A DNA stretch of 64,000 nt from Sacculina carcini (Eukaryota; Arthropoda; Thecostraca; Sacculinidae): contig OU696572.1 in assembly GCA_916048095.2 (NCBI GenBank), positions 10,711,376 through 10,775,375 on the forward strand, in the 5' to 3' direction. Under the pieces are notes generated by a model. That model had not been told where the DNA came from, searched no databases, and saw only the letters and a list, made by a program, of their open reading frames with translations. Of this stretch, positions 11,501 through 21,607 are shown piece by piece. The first letter of the stretch is position 1. Each line of letters begins with the position of its first letter. The translations under genes were made by a program, and so were the position numbers.

Positions 11501-13981
11501 ATTCCTTTTTATCAAACCAAACAAAATGATACCCGATATTTACACGACCAAAAACATGAGTAAACCACAAACATCAATGCAATGATGGGAAAACAACTGA
11601 ATTTATCCGGCCCGCAGATGATACCTGAGTTTGCTTAAATAAAATGCACGCACATAGATTGTCTAATAATTTTTTATTACCATGTTGATTATTTTTGTTT
11701 TTTCATTGCACGAAACACACCCATGATTAACATGGAATGGCAGGCTTTGTATTTTGTCTTATTTCCCAGAGCTTTCGTTCTGGCTTGTAAATATTGAGAA
11801 AAGAATGATCATGCGGCCTGCACTCGTGTTTTATCAATTATCCGGCTCTCTGAGTGAAAAAAAGTTTGCCGACCTCTGTCTTACACAAACAAAAGCCTAC
11901 TGGTAACAAAGAAACAGAGATAGAGACTGCGGTCAGACAAAGACCAATGGACACACAGAGAGAGAGAGAAGGGGGCGGGAGAGAGGTGGAGGGACGGAGA
12001 CTCACAGAGATGTGCAGCAGAGCCGCCTTCAGCGAGCTCCAGCGCGCCGTTCGTCGATCAATGACCAGCACAAAACCTGCGTCGGCATCGTTGAGCGTCG
12101 GCAACGACGTCAGGTAGATGATGAGCTGACGGAACTGGTCGTCGGACACCCAGCACGGCAGTTCAGCGTCGCCGCAGCTGTCCGTGTCGGGGAACGTGAG
12201 GATGGGACAGCCCAAGCCACCACGACCCCCTATCAGTGTCAATAAAAGCAGCACAAGCAACAGTCACCATACTCAAAGCCGTGGCAACCACCCTCCGAAC
12301 CCCTCGGCCGATGGGGGGGGCGGTTGTTGAGGAACCTCGTCGCCTCACGCATGATATTGAAATGCATCATAAAGTAACGCATAAAAGTTTCTAGCTTAAT
12401 GGAGACCGAGGGGCTGCTTGTAACTTCATTTTCCCAAAGTCGCACCTCTATTATGATAGTGATATATTTATAATGGCGGCCCCAAGTATTGCCTTCGGAG
12501 GACTCATAAGACCTCGCATCGGCTTTGCCTAAGACAATTGAATAGTACAACATCTACGCATAATCATGTTGTAAATGAGATTCGTATCAATTGGATAACA
12601 CACCTCATAGAACAACACGCCCCGTCAAATACTTGCACATATGTTCCACATCGGATTATGAAGAACAGAACAAAAAAACAAATCAAACCGATTGCCAGAA
12701 AGCAGAAATAGAAAGTAGAATACAAAACGACTTTCTTGAGACACATGTGTGTTGGATTTGACGTATGAATACAGTCAAGTGTGTGTATGCTTAAGTACTT
12801 CACCAATATCATCAACAAAGCCATCAAATCGATGCGATCAAAGCCAATGTAAAACAGGTCAATCAAAGCATGCATGTACAATGTACATTGTACATTGTAC
12901 ATGCGTGCTACAAGGTTGTACATTGTACAAACTTGTAGGTGTGTCGAAGTCGAAGTCTAGTCTACAACACGCACACACCCACAGCTACAAGACAACATAT
13001 GACAGTTGCACACGCGAAACACGCCAACACATAAGTCTTGAAGCATAACACGCCAGCACTGAAGTCTTCAAGAAACCGACCAATCAGCGGCGAGCTGGTC
13101 ACAAACTCATCGCCGCAGGGCAAAAATGCCGAGACACAAAAACAAATGGCAGTGATGCTGATATAAATACTGTCATGTGACTATTTGAATGTATGACACA
13201 GTTTTTTCACATAAGACCAACGCATAGTTCAACATACGAGAAACCCACTATCGGAAACAAAATACTTCATTAGGTAATTGGATCATTTCACAGATTAAAA
13301 CTGACTCCACTCGACTGGGAATTGAGCTCTTGTATTATCTGGAAAGATTCATTATTGTCTTTGTAACTGTATTCATTCCAATTGAAACAATGGCGTGTGA
13401 TTGCCTCATTCAATTGAAAAGTAAAACGTAGTATTATAGGTCGAGAGGCAAGTTTAATCAGAACCTGAGTCATTCTTTGGTCAGGTGTTGTGTTGTGCGG
13501 TTTTTCTGTGATTACACCGTAAACACTTCATTTGAGCCGAGTGCCGTTCCGTTTTTCAAATCTTCCCCCGTATTGCGGTTCATTTAGAGATGTCGTTCTG
13601 TTAGAGGTTAAATAGAAAAGGAACCACGGACCTCCCGCTTGTGAGGCGGGTGTGCTAGCAATTGCTCGTTCTATTCAAAGGTGCTGTTTAAATAGACGTT
13701 TTACAGTATGTATTTTTCGGACCACGCCTATACCTATTGCCGACGTAATAGCTCTGAAAATAGGATACCTAACAGCAAATACCAGCAACTAAGATTGCAC
13801 ACGATAAAATAATCAACCCTTTACAAGGCTGGTGTGTGTGTGTGTGTGTGTGGGTGTGCGTGTTGCTGCCATGTCAGAAGTGCGAACACACCTGTGATGA
13901 TGACATAACGTCTGCGAAGAAGATTGGCCACATCGTAAACTGTCAGCGCTCCTTGAGAACATCCTTCCGCTTCGGCATCCT
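326..13981 (-). CDS. MCF2L: MCF2L/DBS-like RhoGEF, partial (Sec14 + spectrin-like region)
   Basis: Nine exons on the minus strand join in phase to about 446 residues. The first three to four encode a Sec14/CRAL-TRIO lipid-binding domain: a start of the type ITG-GRGG, then CPILTFP, VLVIDRR, YVLRPCGF, KFSRDDFKFK and YIDRSQLTRDLGG. The rest is a helical spectrin-like region (ENHWLRYHDRLNQWLL). This order and these motifs fit the vertebrate Dbl-family exchange factors MCF2/MCF2L (DBS) better than TRIO/KALRN, whose Sec14 domain lacks the VIDRR and YIDRSQLT signatures. Family members use a following DH-PH cassette to activate Rho GTPases, with Sec14 binding phosphoinositides at membranes. The DH-PH exons are not in the window and should lie beyond position 1. 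The N-terminal coding exon was not found. Intron phases from 5' to 3' are 1,0,0,0,0,2,0,0. Confidence 0.92.
846..907. repeat. (TG)n microsatellite
   Basis: About 30 uninterrupted TG units on the plus strand, within an MCF2L-like intron. A second, imperfect CA tract with CTGA interruptions is at 721-770. Confidence 0.97.
905..1068. mobile_element. Fragment of GGGCGTAAAT-type short element
   Basis: The tract TGTAATTGGCTAGGCATAAA...GTTGAGGGTCTCATGCAATT...GAGCCTCGACACAAAT recurs inside the complete element at 34897-35249. Here only the right part remains and the terminal ACGCCCATG is lost. It ends about 35 bases from an MCF2L-like exon. Confidence 0.75.
1105..1218 (-). CDS. MCF2L: MCF2L-like exon: spectrin-like region, part 3
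   Basis: Acceptor CCGATCAG|GTG and donor TTTGAG|GTCAGC, 38 codons, phase 0, encoding VKAEQLLTRVGEMVAVG and HVDTLITELGG. A (TG)n tract on the sense strand (1228-1312) abuts the acceptor. Confidence 0.87.
1833..2100 (+). mobile_element. GGATCC-family hAT-type MITE, copy 1
   Basis: Ends CACTGGCGGATCCAGAG and CTCTGGATCCGCCATTG form terminal inverted repeats. Flanks ATGCTGGC and ATGTTGGC are a 7/8 match, as expected for an 8-bp hAT target duplication. The interior carries the family core (CATCAACTCCTCATAA, TTTGTTGATATAA, ATATTCGCGCATAATG). There is no coding capacity. Confidence 0.88.
2675..2846 (-). CDS. MCF2L: MCF2L-like exon: spectrin-like region, part 2
   Basis: Acceptor GAAAGCAG|G and donor GATTGTCAG|GTGAGC, one base plus 57 codons. 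It encodes RLLVQLEETARKFENHW, then YHDRLNQWLLARKFE. This matches the DBS helix with QLNETEAAFDEFW...QKLEQCL as I recall it. The G at 2846 completes an Arg codon from the previous exon. Confidence 0.9.
3252..3412 (-). CDS. MCF2L: MCF2L-like exon: spectrin-like region, part 1
   Basis: Acceptor CGCCGGCAG|ACT and donor GAAAG|GTTGGC. It has 53 codons plus two bases (phase 2), encoding YDQLKRHLLAVAERGEVQL and a Cys-containing loop. The next exon starts with the one base needed. The 3' splice site has a poor pyrimidine tract. Confidence 0.85.
3496..3794 (-). mobile_element. tRNA-derived SINE, copy A
   Basis: On the minus strand it starts with a tRNA-like head: TCCGTGGTGTAGTGGTAGCAC (A box) then a CCCGC...GCGGG anticodon stem. 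The B box is degraded. A roughly 220-base body follows, shared with copies at 25590-25897 and 45309-45618 and ending near ...GTGTAACAGCTG. The anticodon loop suggests a tRNA-Val-like origin, which is an inference. It is intronic in the MCF2L-like gene. Confidence 0.9.
4251..4376 (-). CDS. MCF2L: MCF2L-like exon: linker to spectrin-like region
   Basis: Acceptor GATGACAG|GAG and donor AGTCAG|GTGGGT, 42 codons, phase 0. It encodes EVEKFSLRSHGVSELL and ELPVDVATSENMLKSQ. This corresponds to the DBS segment after Sec14 that carries ELPNDVQ. Confidence 0.88.
5507..5593. repeat. (TG)n microsatellite
   Basis: About 43 uninterrupted TG units on the plus strand, with further CA-rich tracts at 5417-5456 and 5677-5702. 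The 4377-8024 interval is the largest MCF2L-like intron. Apart from these tracts and the TG minisatellite near 6.7-7.1 kb, I see only a (TTA)n run near 5872-5893 and a degenerate TTTACTTCA tandem at 6180-6305. Confidence 0.97.
6180..6305. repeat. Degenerate tandem of TTTACTTCA units
   Basis: Roughly a dozen imperfect copies of a 9-10 base unit (TTTACTTCA, TTTATTTCA, TTTTACTTCA). It is intronic and AT-rich, with no coding value. Confidence 0.8.
6651..7012. repeat. TG-rich minisatellite with ~52-base higher-order unit
   Basis: Within a long TG-rich stretch, the pattern GTGTATATGTGTGAGTGAG followed by TGTGTGTTTGTGTGTATA repeats three times between about 6735 and 6855. A related TG tract follows at 6935-7012, and CA tracts occur at 7069-7125. 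Confidence 0.88.
7634..7924. mobile_element. hAT-type short element (CAGGGGCTC...AACCCCTG)
   Basis: Termini CAGGGGCTCAAAACTTTTC and GATTAAGAACCCCTG are hAT-like inverted ends. The interior (TCTCAGTGTTCTCACGCTTGTAAAAT, ATTCAATATTCATTC) matches the element at 31677-32232. It is intronic in the MCF2L-like gene. Confidence 0.8.
8025..8141 (-). CDS. MCF2L: MCF2L-like exon: Sec14 C-terminal part
   Basis: Acceptor GGCATTGTCAG|ATT and donor CGAATG|GTAAGC, 39 codons, phase 0. It encodes IVICSSLNELHSYID, then RSQLTRDLGG and a Trp-containing end (QSQWIQQRM). This is the most diagnostic DBS-type segment in the window. Confidence 0.95.
8926..9502. mobile_element. hAT-type element (CAGTGGTTCTTAACCC)
   Basis: Left end CAGTGGTTCTTAACCCTAGAATGGTAACC pairs with GGTTACCATTCTAGGGTTAA near 9484-9503 as an inverted repeat over 20 bases. 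The last bases of the right terminus are lost. No transposase is recognisable inside. Confidence 0.82.
9549..9740. repeat. Dispersed repeat, copy 2
   Basis: Second copy of the 185-base repeat at 70-254. It sits just right of the hAT-type element ending near 9502, so it could be part of a larger composite repeat. Confidence 0.85.
9983..10270 (+). mobile_element. GGATCC-family hAT-type MITE, copy 2
   Basis: Left end CACTGGCGGATCCAGAG, right end decayed to CTGGACCCGCTACTG. Flanks CATATGTC and CATGTGTC are a 7/8 duplication. Same orientation and core as the copy at 1833. Confidence 0.86.
10405..10634. mobile_element. Partial CAGAGGCGTAGC-family short element
   Basis: The right end (CGATACGCCTCTG) and the tract GGATATAACGATAATACAA-type resemble the element at 18498-18854. 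The left end is not recognisable. Confidence 0.6.
11232..11345 (-). CDS. MCF2L: MCF2L-like exon: Sec14 middle
   Basis: Acceptor AATGAACAG|GCG and donor TTTAAG|GTACCT, phase 0 at both ends, 38 codons. It encodes FFPGLISVCYVLRPCGFIQ followed by DIGYKFSRDDFKFK, which aligns with the VLVLRP...KFNKDEFK region of vertebrate DBS. A TG-rich tract (CA on the plus strand, 11362-11424) lies just upstream of the acceptor. Confidence 0.92.
12006..12229 (-). CDS. MCF2L: MCF2L-like exon: Sec14 core
   Basis: Acceptor CTGATAG|GG and donor ATCTCT|GTGAGT. The 74 codons include GCPILTFPD, a Cys-bearing insert, LIIYLTSLPTL, GFVLVIDRR and RWSSLKAALLHIS. These are the core strands and helices of a DBS-type Sec14 domain. 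The insert around DSCGDAELPC is longer than in vertebrate DBS as I recall it. Confidence 0.93.
12267..12527. mobile_element. Short inverted-repeat element (AAAGCCGTGGCAACC)
   Basis: Ends CAAAGCCGTGGCAACCACC and CCTCGCATCGGCTTTG. It is homologous throughout to the element at 30426-30701 (shared CCTCACGCATGATATT-type and GCGGCCCCAAGT-type tracts). Confidence 0.78.
12871..12896. other. Perfect palindrome of TGTACA units
   Basis: The run ATGTACAATG followed by TACATTGTACAT is its own reverse complement over 22 bases and is embedded in further GTACATTGTACA repeats to 12928. It lies upstream of an MCF2L-like exon. It could form a hairpin in RNA; no function is evident. Confidence 0.8.
13892..13981 (-). 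CDS. MCF2L: MCF2L-like exon (first recognised): start of Sec14 domain
   Basis: Sense strand reads TTCCAACAG|AG ... ATCATCACAG|GTGTGT. It encodes a stretch with VYDVANLLRRRYVIIT that aligns with the helix opening the DBS Sec14 domain. It begins with two bases of a split codon and ends in phase 1 (G), which matches the next exon. An upstream exon ending in one base is required but was not found. The acceptor could lie further upstream, because the same frame stays open to about 14,040. Confidence 0.8.
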
Positions 13982-14112
13982 CTGTTGGAACAACAGCATC
14001 AGCATCAACAAAATTAACAACGTTGCCAGGAGCATGTTACCAACACAAACAATACAATGCTTTGGAGAACCAATGTTGAACGCGTAATCAAAACAAAACG
14101 ATGCTAATGTAA

Positions 14113-14347
14113 CATGGTTTCAGAACAAAAGTATCAAGGTTTCAGGACAATGTATCAAATTTTCAGGAGAGAAGTATCAATGTTTCAGGAGATAAACATC
14201 AATATTTCAGAGCAATGCATCAAGTTTACAGCACAGAACCATCAAGGTTTCAAGGTACCGAATCAATATTTCAGAACAAAAGTATCAAGATTTCAGGACA
14301 ATGTATCAAGGCTTCAGTACAGTATCCATGTTTCAGGACAGAAGTGA
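14113..14347. repeat. Minisatellite of ~22-base units
   Basis: About ten imperfect units of the type GTATCAAGGTTTCAGGACAAT stacked head to tail, just upstream of the first recognised MCF2L-like exon. An open frame runs through it on the plus strand but is only a by-product of the repeat. Confidence 0.88.
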
Positions 14348-14349
14348 GA

Positions 14350-16477
14350 AGCGGTATTGACAAATCGCATCACAGATCAAGTATAATCACGCGCAGCACT
14401 ACATTCAAACATATCCAAGCCGCGCTCCAAGGACAAGCTAGACCTGGACAGACCACTTCGTTTGTCCTAGGCGCACATCTCTCTTTGTCCTCAAGAACAG
14501 GGAAATCGTTCGACTTTGACCAGTTGTTATCAAAATTTTCAATAGCATAAGACATTGAATGTTGCCATACCACTACCATTACACGCAAAATGGCATCAAG
14601 AACGAATTCCCTTCAAAGCTCCCTTGGAGAAAAAATTCTATATTATGAAGCATAGTTTTTCTTAACACTTTTACTTCCCGAAAAAAGCCAAGTAACCCAT
14701 CGAGGATTAAGGATACCCAGATTAAGACTAAGATTCAGCCCCTGACTTAGGCAAAACACCACCAATTTTTATGCACATATTCGTTCGATGATATGCCTAT
14801 GAATCCCACCATTAACCAAAGATTATGCACGACAACACACACACACGCACTCACAAACACACACAGAGACAGACACGCACACAACATCGATCTCACAGCC
14901 TTCAAAAGCAAATCCGATTTGAGAATAATATTTCTCTTTGATGTATGCATTCGTAATAGAGCAAAAATCCCAGAGTGTTAATTCCCTATTAATTGTACGG
15001 TAATCGTCCATTGTATGTTAATTGTATGTGCATCGGAATATTGCCTCAGTAGATTGACACACTTAAATTTAATTAATATAATTATCACCGCGGAAATCTC
15101 CGCAATCTATTAGCGTAAATATCTGGTGATAATTTTCATCGGTAGATTAATTTGAATAAACATTATAATAATAAATAGATTTATAATAATGTATTCGGAT
15201 CGAAGTTGGCAGTTTTACTAACAAAAAAACTGTAATTGACATTTTAATCTACACTGATTCGTAATTACGAGGCGATAATAGTAATTATTACCACAGACAT
15301 TGACAATATCCAGCGCAAAACACTGAAGGAAAGTACGAAATATGAGAATAGAAAACTAATATTGGAAAAGCCAGCCTAGCATAACAAACAATTCAGCGTA
15401 TTCATGCGATATTGCGCTTCTGCATCCGTCTGTGTGTGAGCGTTTTTATCACCCGGAACACAAACAATGAAATGTGTGGAAAATGCTGCAAGCTATTCCA
15501 GACCCCGCTCAAAAAAACAAGCGCAGTCAAGTAAATTCGCTTGGGCTTTTCGAAGTTAAAAAACAGAGCCAAAATTACTGAAAGTGGTATTCGGAATTAA
15601 ACCAATAGAATTTCGAGCATATTTATCATTTCAAACGCGAAAAAAACGACAATAATGTTTATGTAAAAATGTATTTTCGAGGAAACGTCACAAACACAAC
15701 ATGGGAATTTCCAACTGGACAGAGTTTGTCAAAACGACACAATGCATACATTTAAATGTGTGCAGTCGCTGTGCTTTGTATCGCTAAAGAGCATCGCACA
15801 TGGACACATGCACTGAGCATGTGCTGAGGTCTTCACCCGACAAAACACTCCAAAACACGCAAGCAGTACCATGTACAAGGAACTGTACCGTGGACTGAAC
15901 TGACGTAGTACACGCACCGTTGGGACTGCGACCCTCCTCTCGCTACGAACTGACGAAACTCGACCGATGAAAAGATTAGAAAGGACGAGGTGATGGAAAG
16001 GGAGGGTGATGGCGGATTTCTGATAGGAAACGTGGACGTGTCGACTGGCACAGGATTTTGCCGTCATCCACCGGATCGTGTGAAATACTTGTCATAACAA
16101 ATGCACCTCGTCAAATACCACCATCCCCATCTAGTCTCAGGAGCCGTCCATTGGAAGTCTACATGAGAAGCAGGAATGATACAAAAACTCAAGCTTTGAT
16201 CAACTTTGATAAGATTATTAGAGGGTGTTGATTGATTGCATCCGGAATGACCCGCCCTCTTACAGACAGAACAATCAGAACAAATGACATATTTTATATA
16301 GATTGAAATAGGAAGAGCACAGTCAATTTTAATTGCGTGGCTACTGAATGAAAAGACACCAACACCGAATAAGTAATAAGTAATAGTAAATCGCGCTCAA
16401 TTGATCAAGCAACATTGATTAGCATTGACACGCACACACACACACAGACAGACGGGCCATCATACACAAACACACCC

Positions 16478-16512
<35 letters not shown>

Positions 16513-16787
16513 GCTGCGTGCACATTTGATTAATTTTCGCAGAATTAACGGCTGTTGGTCGACGTTTTAACGTGTGCCTCATCGGCAAGCCCGAAACGTA
16601 AGCGACTACAACCACCAACCACACCTTGCCAACACACTTTGCCAACACACCGCAAAAACATCTTCCACTTGCGTTGCACAAGTTCAACACATGTGCGATT
16701 CTCAGAAGCTACGGGCGTCAGCGTCAGTGTACGATGCGTCAGCGCCAACTGGTGATGCATTTTAATGGTAATGTGTGGAGTGTACAC
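14350..16787. other. No recognised gene
   Basis: AT-rich sequence with short CA tracts (14831-14882, 16428-16508). A more GC-rich patch at about 15770-16080 carries minus-strand frames and could hold an upstream exon or promoter of the MCF2L-like gene, but I see no homology and no exon in phase with 13981. Confidence 0.5.
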
Positions 16788-17078
16788 CAGTGATTTCCAA
16801 CCGGTGTGTCGTGAGATCTTTTGAGGATGCCGCCTAAATTCAGGGAAAGAATTGCATATTTATATTATGAAAGCATTATTTGTAATAGCAGGATCAGTGT
16901 AAAGAAAATCTTCATATATATGTATAAGGTGTTGTTACACCGATGCAAAATGTCGAAACGAAAAAATATATAATAAAAACAACGGAGGTTTTAAATATGT
17001 ATTTCTTTATAAGGGTACCAGCAACTTTTGAAAGGCTTGCCAAGAGTGCCGCAAACTAGAAAAGTTTGGGAACCACTG
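16788..17078. mobile_element. hAT-type MITE (CAGTGATTTCCAACCGG)
   Basis: Ends CAGTGATTTCCAACC and GTTTGGGAACCACTG, with flanking GTGTACAC and GTGTATAC (7/8 target duplication). It is homologous to the element at 36322-36612 (shared GCCGCCAAAATTCAGGGAAA-type tract, in opposite orientation). Confidence 0.87.
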
Positions 17079-18497
17079 GTGTATACTGATGCTTACTTTC
17101 TATCACCGTCCTGCATTTATACATCGTGCGTAAATTCAGTACGCTGTCGAAGAAGCCAAGGACATTGCGCCCCAGTTACGTTTGGTCCCGCTTCAACTAA
17201 CCTAGTCTAGCTAATCTAACCTAGCATTGAAAAGCGAAACACACAACAAGTACACAAATGAACACTAAACAGCAGACTAGGGCAAGAGACACGCATTTCA
17301 CAACCGCTATGAGCAACGCAACAAACGAAGTATGACACATGACGAATGGGACACATTGGAAAACCTTGAGGAGTCGAAGGAAAGTGTCTCAGAAGAAGTT
17401 CTCCTACAAAAATCGGCCTCCGATGTCTACGAATTCCTTGAATCTTTACAATCTCCCCACAAAACAAAACCCTAGCACATCCTGAAATTTGAGTTTGAAA
17501 AGTTTGCCAATATTTCCAATTGTTAGTCAAGCTTCACATTCAACCTTAAGCCGAACATCCTCAATGTTAACCCTTAAACCAAACATCCTAAAACCACCTA
17601 AAACTTTATGCGTCTTTCCCACAAATCACTCAAAAACGTGTACGCACACACACACGCTCATGTTACGGAGTATACATGCACATACACATAGACACACCCA
17701 CACATACACACACGCACGCACCCGAACATATGTGCATACACTACAAGCAAACACACACACACAGACATACATACACAGATGTGCACACAAACACATTCAC
17801 ATACAGCTGAAAAGAGGGAAGAAAAAAAGCAGATTTATCTGTAAACTCGTTTACTCATCGAAGACCAATTACATTAAATGTGTAAGATTGCATCCGCGCA
17901 TGTTTGACACGCCGTCTTAAATGACCAATACATTACAAACATTTTTAATATTATTAAAAATACATAAACAAAGTGAAATGGAATCATGACTGCACACACA
18001 CACACGAACATACACACACACACACACACACACACATACAGTGTTCAGTAAAATTTAGCCCACGGCAACGATAAGAAAATAAATAGATGAAAATATAAAT
18101 AAATAACCAACACTAATATCACCTGATATAACAATTTATTAGTTATAATTGTGAACTAAAATTGTCAAAAATATAATATCAAGAAAACAAATTCGGATAA
18201 CAACACAATAGAGCATCACAATAAATAGATTGTGTTATTTTTTTACGTTGCATTCTATTATATACAACAAATTAGCTTGCGTATTCACTGGTGACAGGTC
18301 CGAAATGACGAAACATATTTCTACAACAACACAGCAAAAATGCCCAATGGTATGGTGTGTGTTTGTACAAGATTACGTTTTAAGATTGATATTTCCGGGT
18401 GTCTGAATGTGCAGCCGCGTTATGAATGACATAATACAAGCGCTAATACCCTGGAAATGAGATGCATCAACTGAGCGATTATGTTAGAATAAACAGT
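17079..18497. other. No recognised gene; CA-rich
   Basis: CA-rich tracts at 17640-17810 and 18000-18040. Open frames here are low-complexity His/Thr stretches. Nothing else is recognised. Confidence 0.5.
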
Positions 18498-18854
18498 CAG
18501 AGGCGTAGCTAGGTGATCTGTCGCCCGGGGCGGTAGATTTTCTTGCCGCCCCCCATCATGTATGCTTTTGGGTCACTTAGCCACAAGCCACTGTGTACGC
18601 TTCAGCACGACTGTAATAGGGAATTAGCAAGTCCATAGCTGTTATAATAATGCCTGCTTCCATTCACCTAATTGGAGAAGATCATTATTTTCAATCAATC
18701 TTACCTTCATTCAGATATTTGAGATTAAATCAGCAAGCAATATATAAATAAATGTGACTCGGATATAACGATAATTCAACGTGTTTTGCAGCTTTTGTGT
18801 TGTCGTCTAAAACGTGCGCCCGGAACGGACCAACCCTCCCACGCTACACCACTG
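18498..18854. mobile_element. hAT-type short element (CAGAGGCGTAGC)
   Basis: Ends CAGAGGCGTAGCTAGG and CACGCTACACCACTG. Flanks TAAACAGT and TGAACACT match at 6 of 8. The interior is noncoding, and a related partial copy is at 10405-10634. Confidence 0.75.
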
Positions 18855-19037
18855 TGAACACTCAAACAAACTGAGACATTCTCTTATCATTCTCATACTC
18901 ATTCCACGCCTACATACAGTTCCATTTCCCACATCTCCTGTCCGCAATGAATCATCGAAATAGCGTGTGTTAGCTCAGAACATCAACCCTCTAGCTATGT
19001 CCTTTATCAGTCTGGCCTGATGAAACGAACCAATACG

Positions 19038-19040
<3 letters not shown>

Positions 19041-19087
<47 letters not shown>

Positions 19088-19096
19088 CACACACAC
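19041..19096. repeat. (CA)n microsatellite
   Basis: CA tract with a single AAAC interruption. No nearby exon is recognised. Confidence 0.95.
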
Positions 19097-19228
19097 GCAG
19101 ACCAATCAACGATGATGAGACTGTTGATTGAGATGAGATTGTTGATATGATTGTTGGTCAGTGTAGATAAAGACCTTACGGCGCCTAGCAGCACAACCAT
19201 TCATTGATTCCTAATTAGACGTATATCC

Positions 19229-19484
19229 CAGTAGCGGATCCAGGGTGCAATTTTTGGGGGGGAGGGCTGAATGATTTGGGGACTGATCATTATTTTCAAT
19301 GATATATACATACATTTACAAACGCATTATGCGCCAATATGCTTTCAGATAATGATTATATCAACAAACTCTACAGCAATCACTTGTCCTTGATCACTTT
19401 TAGTGAATCTCTTGGTTATGAGTTGATTGAAACTTTTTTGGGGGGACTTCAGCCCCCTGAGACCCCCTCTTGGATCCGCCATTG
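19229..19484 (-). mobile_element. GGATCC-family hAT-type MITE, copy 3
   Basis: Ends CAGTAGCGGATCCAGGG and TTGGATCCGCCATTG, core reversed relative to the 1833 copy (TTATGAGTTGATTG). Flanks GTATATCC and GCATCTCC match at 6 of 8. Confidence 0.84.
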
Positions 19485-21093
19485 GCATCTCCTGTTGTTG
19501 GAAAAAAGAATTTCACGTGATTATTCACGTAGGCTTGGAGGGGCTTGGCGTAGAACAATTTTTACATCATCTATTAGAATAATGTCTGGCAAATATCATC
19601 AATGCGTTATTTAGCGTAACTTGAGTGTCATATCGTTCTATTTTTCAAATCTTCCTCTGTAGTGCCGTTCAATTAGAGAGTGCCGTTCAAATACTTCAAC
19701 AAAATTTCATTTAATTGGTTTTCTAGTGAAGAAAAAACACTCAAAAGGGCTTATATATCGAGAGAAGATGTATGTCAAAGTTACTGTCAATGATTTGCTA
19801 AACCGCGTACTGTACCATGTGCAAACTATCTCCCTGGAATGTCGAAGAGCACGTGGACAAAATTACAAAATATCAGAATAAAGATATACACAAGCATATG
19901 GGAGATGACATATTGAAGACTGCATACCTCCGGTCAATTCTATACTTTCTCCATTGACCTCCATAATTCACACACTCCCATCGCACACAAAACACACGGT
20001 TTCAAACACAAAACGACAACACCAACGCGGCAAACCGATACCGCACACACGCACGTACGACGCACAAAAACAAACACGTCAGCACCCGAACACACCCAAA
20101 CCAACACTGACGCGCCACGTAATTCACACGCATGGGCGACGTCTTCGTCGGTTTTCAGCCACAGCGCAGAGGCGGAATCAGAACATCAAATAAAGGCGGC
20201 GAAAGCAAGATCGATGACACGCGCAGGCTTAGGCTTGACAAAGGTGTATTCAGCCGACGAAGACAACCGACCACTCGCCTACACAGTGGGGTGATTATGT
20301 TGCAGGAGCGAGTCCAGGCAGAGAAAAAAGGGGGATTAAATACTATGTCGTATTTTCTCCTAAATTGATTGCTTACAAACACATAATCTTTTCTGATTCC
20401 CGCTTAATTATACGTGATTAAAAATCGAAATTCATGTGTAACGATTATCAATAGTAATTATAATAGTAATTAATAATTACATATGTTTTAAATTTTATCC
20501 CCATGTAACCAATATTTTCCATACAACAAAAATATGTGTACAAGTACATTTATTTAATATTATTTGACTAATATAAACGTTTTATAATTACGAAATATTT
20601 ATCTTCCCCAGGTGATTAAATGACGTATAAAATTTTCCGAATATTTTTCATTAACATTATAAAATTTTAAATATCAAAAATAATATGACGTCATTAATTC
20701 TTCCACAATTGCAGCACTAGGGACGGCCAAAATGGGCCAATTCATATTCAATTCATATTAATGTCCCTTGATGGGCATCCCAGCAATTCCTTGATGGGCA
20801 TCCTTAATCGGCCGCCCAGCAAAAAAACTGAGTGCGCCTCTGACAGAAATCAAGTGATTCAATATCCGCACGCGCCGTGAAATAACTCAGAAAAAAGTCA
20901 CATGTATAATCACAAACAGTGAGCGAAAAGTCGAGTGCTGCAAATAACACGAAAACGCCTCAAATTCACGTGAATATTATCAATGTGATCGTCCCGCTTT
21001 GAAATCGAAAAAACAGAAAAAAGTCACGTGAACAATTTTGGCCGACGCTCTGGTTAAATAATAGTTTCCATCTCGCATTTAAAAATCTCATAT
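19485..21093. other. No recognised gene; CpG-richer patch at ~19.95-20.33 kb
   Basis: The patch 19,980-20,330 is more GC- and CpG-rich than its surroundings and has short open frames on both strands. It might be a promoter or noncoding first exon of the MCF2L-like gene. This is inference only, since no homology or core promoter motif was seen. The rest is AT-rich. Confidence 0.4.
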
Positions 21094-21310
21094 CAGTGGC
21101 GGATACAGAGTGAAATTTTGGGAGGCTGAAATTAGGGGGCGATCACTCATGCACATGCATTATGCAACGCCTTTGCGATAATGCTTATATCAACAATTTC
21201 TACAGAATATTTTCTTGACCTCGTTTAGTGAATCTCCTGGTTATGAGGAGTTGATGGAAACATTTCGAGGGGGCTTCAGCCTCCTGTTCCCCCCTCTGGA
21301 TCCGCCAGTG
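21094..21310 (-). mobile_element. GGATCC-family hAT-type MITE, copy 4
   Basis: Ends CAGTGGCGGATACAGAG and CTCTGGATCCGCCAGTG, with flanks TCTCATAT and GCTCATAC (6/8). The reversed core TTATGAGGAGTTGATGG is present. Confidence 0.85.
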
Positions 21311-21607
21311 GCTCATACATTTTTAATTAATACATATACACAATCAGGAAGTATTTATTGTGTTGTTTGGCTATACACTTGTATGGTATAGTATTCATTG
21401 TGCTGCTTTCATTGTGTACAGTTCGTTTTTTTCGTTCGTCTTCAGAATCCAATCGTGTCTGATCGCATTATTCGAGTATTTGCATTTATATTGGACTTGA
21501 CAAATCGCTGCAAGATTTTCAAGTGTCCTTAATCAATGGCGCACCATAACATCTATAATTTGGAGCTAACTATGAACGTGCAACTTATAACACTTAACCT
21601 TGTTGAA

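Noticed and set aside
13620..13665. tRNA-like stem CCTCCCGCTTGTGAGGCGGG
   Set aside because: Only the anticodon arm matches the SINE head. There is no acceptor stem or B box, so it is at most a SINE remnant.
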